64,000 nt of DNA from Bacillus sp. NTK034. GTDB taxonomy: Bacteria > Bacillota > Bacilli > Bacillales > Cytobacillaceae. A program made the translations under genes and the position numbers. Location of the stretch: contig NZ_JAFKOJ010000010.1 in the NCBI RefSeq assembly GCF_017303275.1, positions 1-64,000 of the forward strand, read 5' to 3'. This document shows positions 61,946 through 64,000 of the stretch, piece by piece. Below the pieces are notes generated by a model. The model had not been told where the DNA came from and searched no databases. It was given only the letters and a program-made list of their open reading frames with translations. Position 1 is the first letter of the stretch; each line of letters opens with the position of its first letter.

Positions 61946-62734
61946 TTAAATCGCATAAGATTTAAGAAGATAACGTTCTATAAACTCAGCTAATCCATCA
62001 TTTTCGTGGTGTCCCGTAACAAAATCAGCTGCGGCTTTAACCTTGTCGCCAGCGTTCCCCATTGCCACACCAGTACCGGCGTTACGAAGCATCTCTATAT
62101 CATTGGGTCCGTCTCCAATGGCTGCGACCTCATTTGGGCTGATCCCAAGTTCGTTAAGTAAGCTTTTGATAGCAGCCCATTTGGAAACATCAGGAGCAAC
62201 CAGCTCAAACCCGTCATTCCATTCGATGACTCCTGCTTCCGTTTTAAACAAAGCGGATATTTCAGGACTTGGTGAACCTGTTCGAACACTATATTTAAGA
62301 ACATCCTGATAAGTTGCCTGTCTTAAATCTCCTATATACTGCGGCGGAATTTGCCCAATTTGAGTCCAATAATCGATTTCTTCATTTGTTTCCTTACAAT
62401 ATAGCCCAGCTGCTGTGTGGATCATAACATTACATGGACTTTCTGCGGTCAGATGGTGAAAGCGTTCTTCATTCAATCTTACGGTTTTTATTTGCGTTGC
62501 TCTTCCTGTCTCTGCATCGTGAATAGCGGCACCATTCAAACAGATCATCGGAGTTTGTAACCCAATTTCTTTATGGTAGGGAGCAGTTACCTCATAGTGA
62601 CGGCCAGTGGCCAGAAACACCATGACTCCCTGATCTATGAGCCGATAAATGGCTTCCATATTTCGGCGGGAAATGCAGTTTGAGGCTTTCAGGAGTGTAC
62701 CATCCATATCAATAAATACTGCACGCATATTCAT
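61946..62734 (-). CDS. Cof-type HAD-IIB phosphatase
   Basis: A 262-residue haloacid dehalogenase superfamily hydrolase: motif I VFIDMDGTLL (catalytic Asp), motif II VFLATGRHYE, motif III around SKWAAIKSLL and motif IV VAAIGDGPNDIEMLRNAG, with a type IIB cap between II and III. Cof enzymes dephosphorylate sugar phosphates, flavins or PLP. ATG 62734 follows GAGGAGG. Confidence 0.92.
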   Translation of the reverse strand: MNMRAVFIDMDGTLLKASNCISRRNMEAIYRLIDQGVMVFLATGRHYEVTAPYHKEIGLQTPMICLNGAAIHDAETGRATQIKTVRLNEERFHHLTAESPCNVMIHTAAGLYCKETNEEIDYWTQIGQIPPQYIGDLRQATYQDVLKYSVRTGSPSPEISALFKTEAGVIEWNDGFELVAPDVSKWAAIKSLLNELGISPNEVAAIGDGPNDIEMLRNAGTGVAMGNAGDKVKAAADFVTGHHENDGLAEFIERYLLKSYAI

Positions 62735-62866
62735 TTATACTGCCTCCTCATTCGTTGTTAAACCAATCATATCCTCTGAATATTAAATCCAGGTAAACTC
62801 AGTGTATAGATTACGTGTTTTTTATTTATCAAGCTTAAACATCCACAAAGAATAGAGGGATCGACT

Positions 62867-63475
62867 ATGAATATTATTCGTGCTTGTGAAGCAAAAGGAA
62901 ATATAAGAAATGAGATGAGTGTCATTTTTGTAGACGGCTTTTATCAATGGCTGAATTATTTTTCAAAGGATAAAGCTAAACTTTACAGGACATTTGCCCA
63001 TATGTTTAATACAGAGGTCTTCTATACAACTGCAGTTGACAATCATATTTCGGCTATAGCCGCCTGTACAAACAATACACCTTCAGTGAAATTGAAATAT
63101 AGTGAATTTAGAAAGCATCTTGGTTTAATCATGGGAAGTATTGCTTATATCATTCTCAGAAAAGAATTTGAGAAAAAACAATATCCCTTTCAAATTTCTG
63201 AAAATATGGGTGCTATCGAATTTGTGGCAACGTCGGTTAATTATAGAGGACAGGGTATGGCGGCAGAACTGCTAAAGACGATAATGGATTCAACTTCATA
63301 CTGCGAATATGTACTAGAGGTAGCAGATACCAATACAAATGCCATCAAGCTTTATGAAAAACTGGGATTTGCAGAGTTTATGCGTATACCTCAAAAGCAT
63401 AGTGAAAAAAGTGGTGTCAATAATCTTGTCTATATGAAGCATGTGAAGGAGAAAGAAGCTGAATCCCAGGGCTAA
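62867..63475 (+). CDS. GNAT family N-acetyltransferase
   Basis: A 202-residue protein with a GNAT acetyl-CoA loop in VATSVNYRGQGMAAELLKTI and the late segment NAIKLYEKLGFAEFM. The N-terminal half is unusually long and carries AACTNNTPSVKLKYSEF before a hydrophobic stretch. Substrate unknown. ATG 62867 lies after a weak AGAGGG site; neighbours give no clue. Confidence 0.87.
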   Translation: MNIIRACEAKGNIRNEMSVIFVDGFYQWLNYFSKDKAKLYRTFAHMFNTEVFYTTAVDNHISAIAACTNNTPSVKLKYSEFRKHLGLIMGSIAYIILRKEFEKKQYPFQISENMGAIEFVATSVNYRGQGMAAELLKTIMDSTSYCEYVLEVADTNTNAIKLYEKLGFAEFMRIPQKHSEKSGVNNLVYMKHVKEKEAESQG

Positions 63476-63623
63476 GGGACGAGCTGTGAAACCGATGCTG
63501 TATATTCGATTGGAAACCATTTATAAAAATAGAAAAAGAATACGGTTAGAGTAATTTTCCGCGAAAAAGAGGCTTAATAGAAGTAAAGATATCAAAATAT
63601 ATCTAAGAAGGAGATTATTTATA

Positions 63624-63923
63624 ATGGCATCTGTATTCAAAGAAGAGAAACTTTATCGGATCCAGGTAAGTAAACCATGCCGGGTAATAGGTATACTCGA
63701 CAATTTATTTGGCGGGTTTTATCCTTTTTTAGACGATATTAAAGAAGAAAACTGGGGAATGATCCCGGCAGGCTGTGAAGGGTGGTTAATCAAAAAATGG
63801 GGACGAACATACTTTTTGCCTGATGAAAACCAGAATGGAATCCAGCAATTCACACATACAAATCAGCCATTTGTGTTAATTCCATTTCATAAAATAAAAG
63901 ACTCTTACAAAAAAATGAGCTAG
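63624..63923 (+). CDS. hypothetical protein
   Basis: A 99-residue mixed alpha/beta protein, rich in aromatic and basic residues (GWLIKKWGRTYFLPDEN). It starts at ATG 63624 behind AAGGAG. No membrane segment, signal or known motif is seen, and I do not recognise the family. Two Cys (about residues 19 and 51) could be structural. Confidence 0.7.
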   Translation: MASVFKEEKLYRIQVSKPCRVIGILDNLFGGFYPFLDDIKEENWGMIPAGCEGWLIKKWGRTYFLPDENQNGIQQFTHTNQPFVLIPFHKIKDSYKKMS

Positions 63924-63973
63924 TGGGAGTTGAAAATTAATAGGGTCATAGAAAAAAAGGAGAGGCTGCTGCA

Positions 63974-64000
63974 GTGATTAATGGCTGGATTCTTACACTT
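63974..64000 (+). CDS. possible start of a further gene, cut by window edge
   Basis: A GTG at 63974 reads MINGWILTL to the end of the window, with AAGGAG eleven bases upstream. Only nine codons are visible, so the product cannot be identified and the start itself is uncertain. Confidence 0.3.

Overview
The window comes from a low-GC Gram-positive bacterium, almost certainly a Bacillaceae member of the Cytobacillus/Bacillus firmus-like kind. The signs are strong AGGAGG-type ribosome binding sites, frequent TTG/GTG starts, sigma-A promoters with 17-bp spacers, lipoboxes, and orthologues of Bacillus subtilis genes in conserved order (yvdT-yvdS-yvdR, ywaF-like, RsbR-like, MMPL transporters). I cannot fix the species. 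I saw no rRNA, tRNA, transposase, prophage or CRISPR array.

Left part (1-13.5 kb): a 52-bp tandem repeat array at the edge; a LysR regulator with a YeiH-type transporter; a divergent EamA exporter/MocR regulator pair sharing an inverted-repeat operator; an orphan AcfC-like binding protein; an ECF sigma/anti-sigma/secreted-lipoprotein set; a CynX-type MFS permease; a PadR regulator beside a degraded SDR gene; an intact SDR; and the TetR-controlled yvdT/yvdSR paired SMR efflux system with two matching operators.

Arsenic region (13.5-20.4 kb): two adjacent units. The first is MarR regulator, Cys-ended flavoprotein, small helical protein, MFS permease and an ArsN1-like acetyltransferase. The second is arsR-arsB-arsC followed by a HesB/IscA-like gene with one in-frame UGA exactly where relatives carry a redox Cys or Sec, so it is probably a selenoprotein. 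This is the strongest candidate for something new.

Middle (20.4-37.2 kb): DUF5661 protein; an MMPL transporter/two-component system/small membrane protein operon whose last gene looks frameshifted; a membrane protein with internal duplication; manganese catalase; DUF421 protein; YqcI/GntA-like protein; RsbR-like stressosome protein; YwaF-like membrane protein; HD hydrolase; DeoR regulator; and two Tat-exported metallophosphoesterases with a dedicated TatA.

Phosphonate region (37.3-49.7 kb): a PHP-family phosphodiesterase (PhnPP-like), a hexapeptide transferase, phnF, then phnGHIJK-phnM-phnL and the phnDCEE transporter, i.e. an apparently complete C-P lyase route. Pho-box-like repeats precede both the PHP gene and phnG. 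A peptide/nickel-type ABC transporter follows (50.0-55.5 kb). This 18-kb block is bracketed by two arrays of the same ~20-bp ATCGGTCA repeat, seven copies each.

Right part (55.7-64 kb): a sugar catabolic group (two TIM-barrel isomerase/epimerases around a Gfo/Idh/MocA dehydrogenase), a ROK regulator, an asparaginase-II-type enzyme and CutC, perhaps serving whatever the preceding transporter imports; then a HAD phosphatase, a GNAT acetyltransferase and a small unknown protein.
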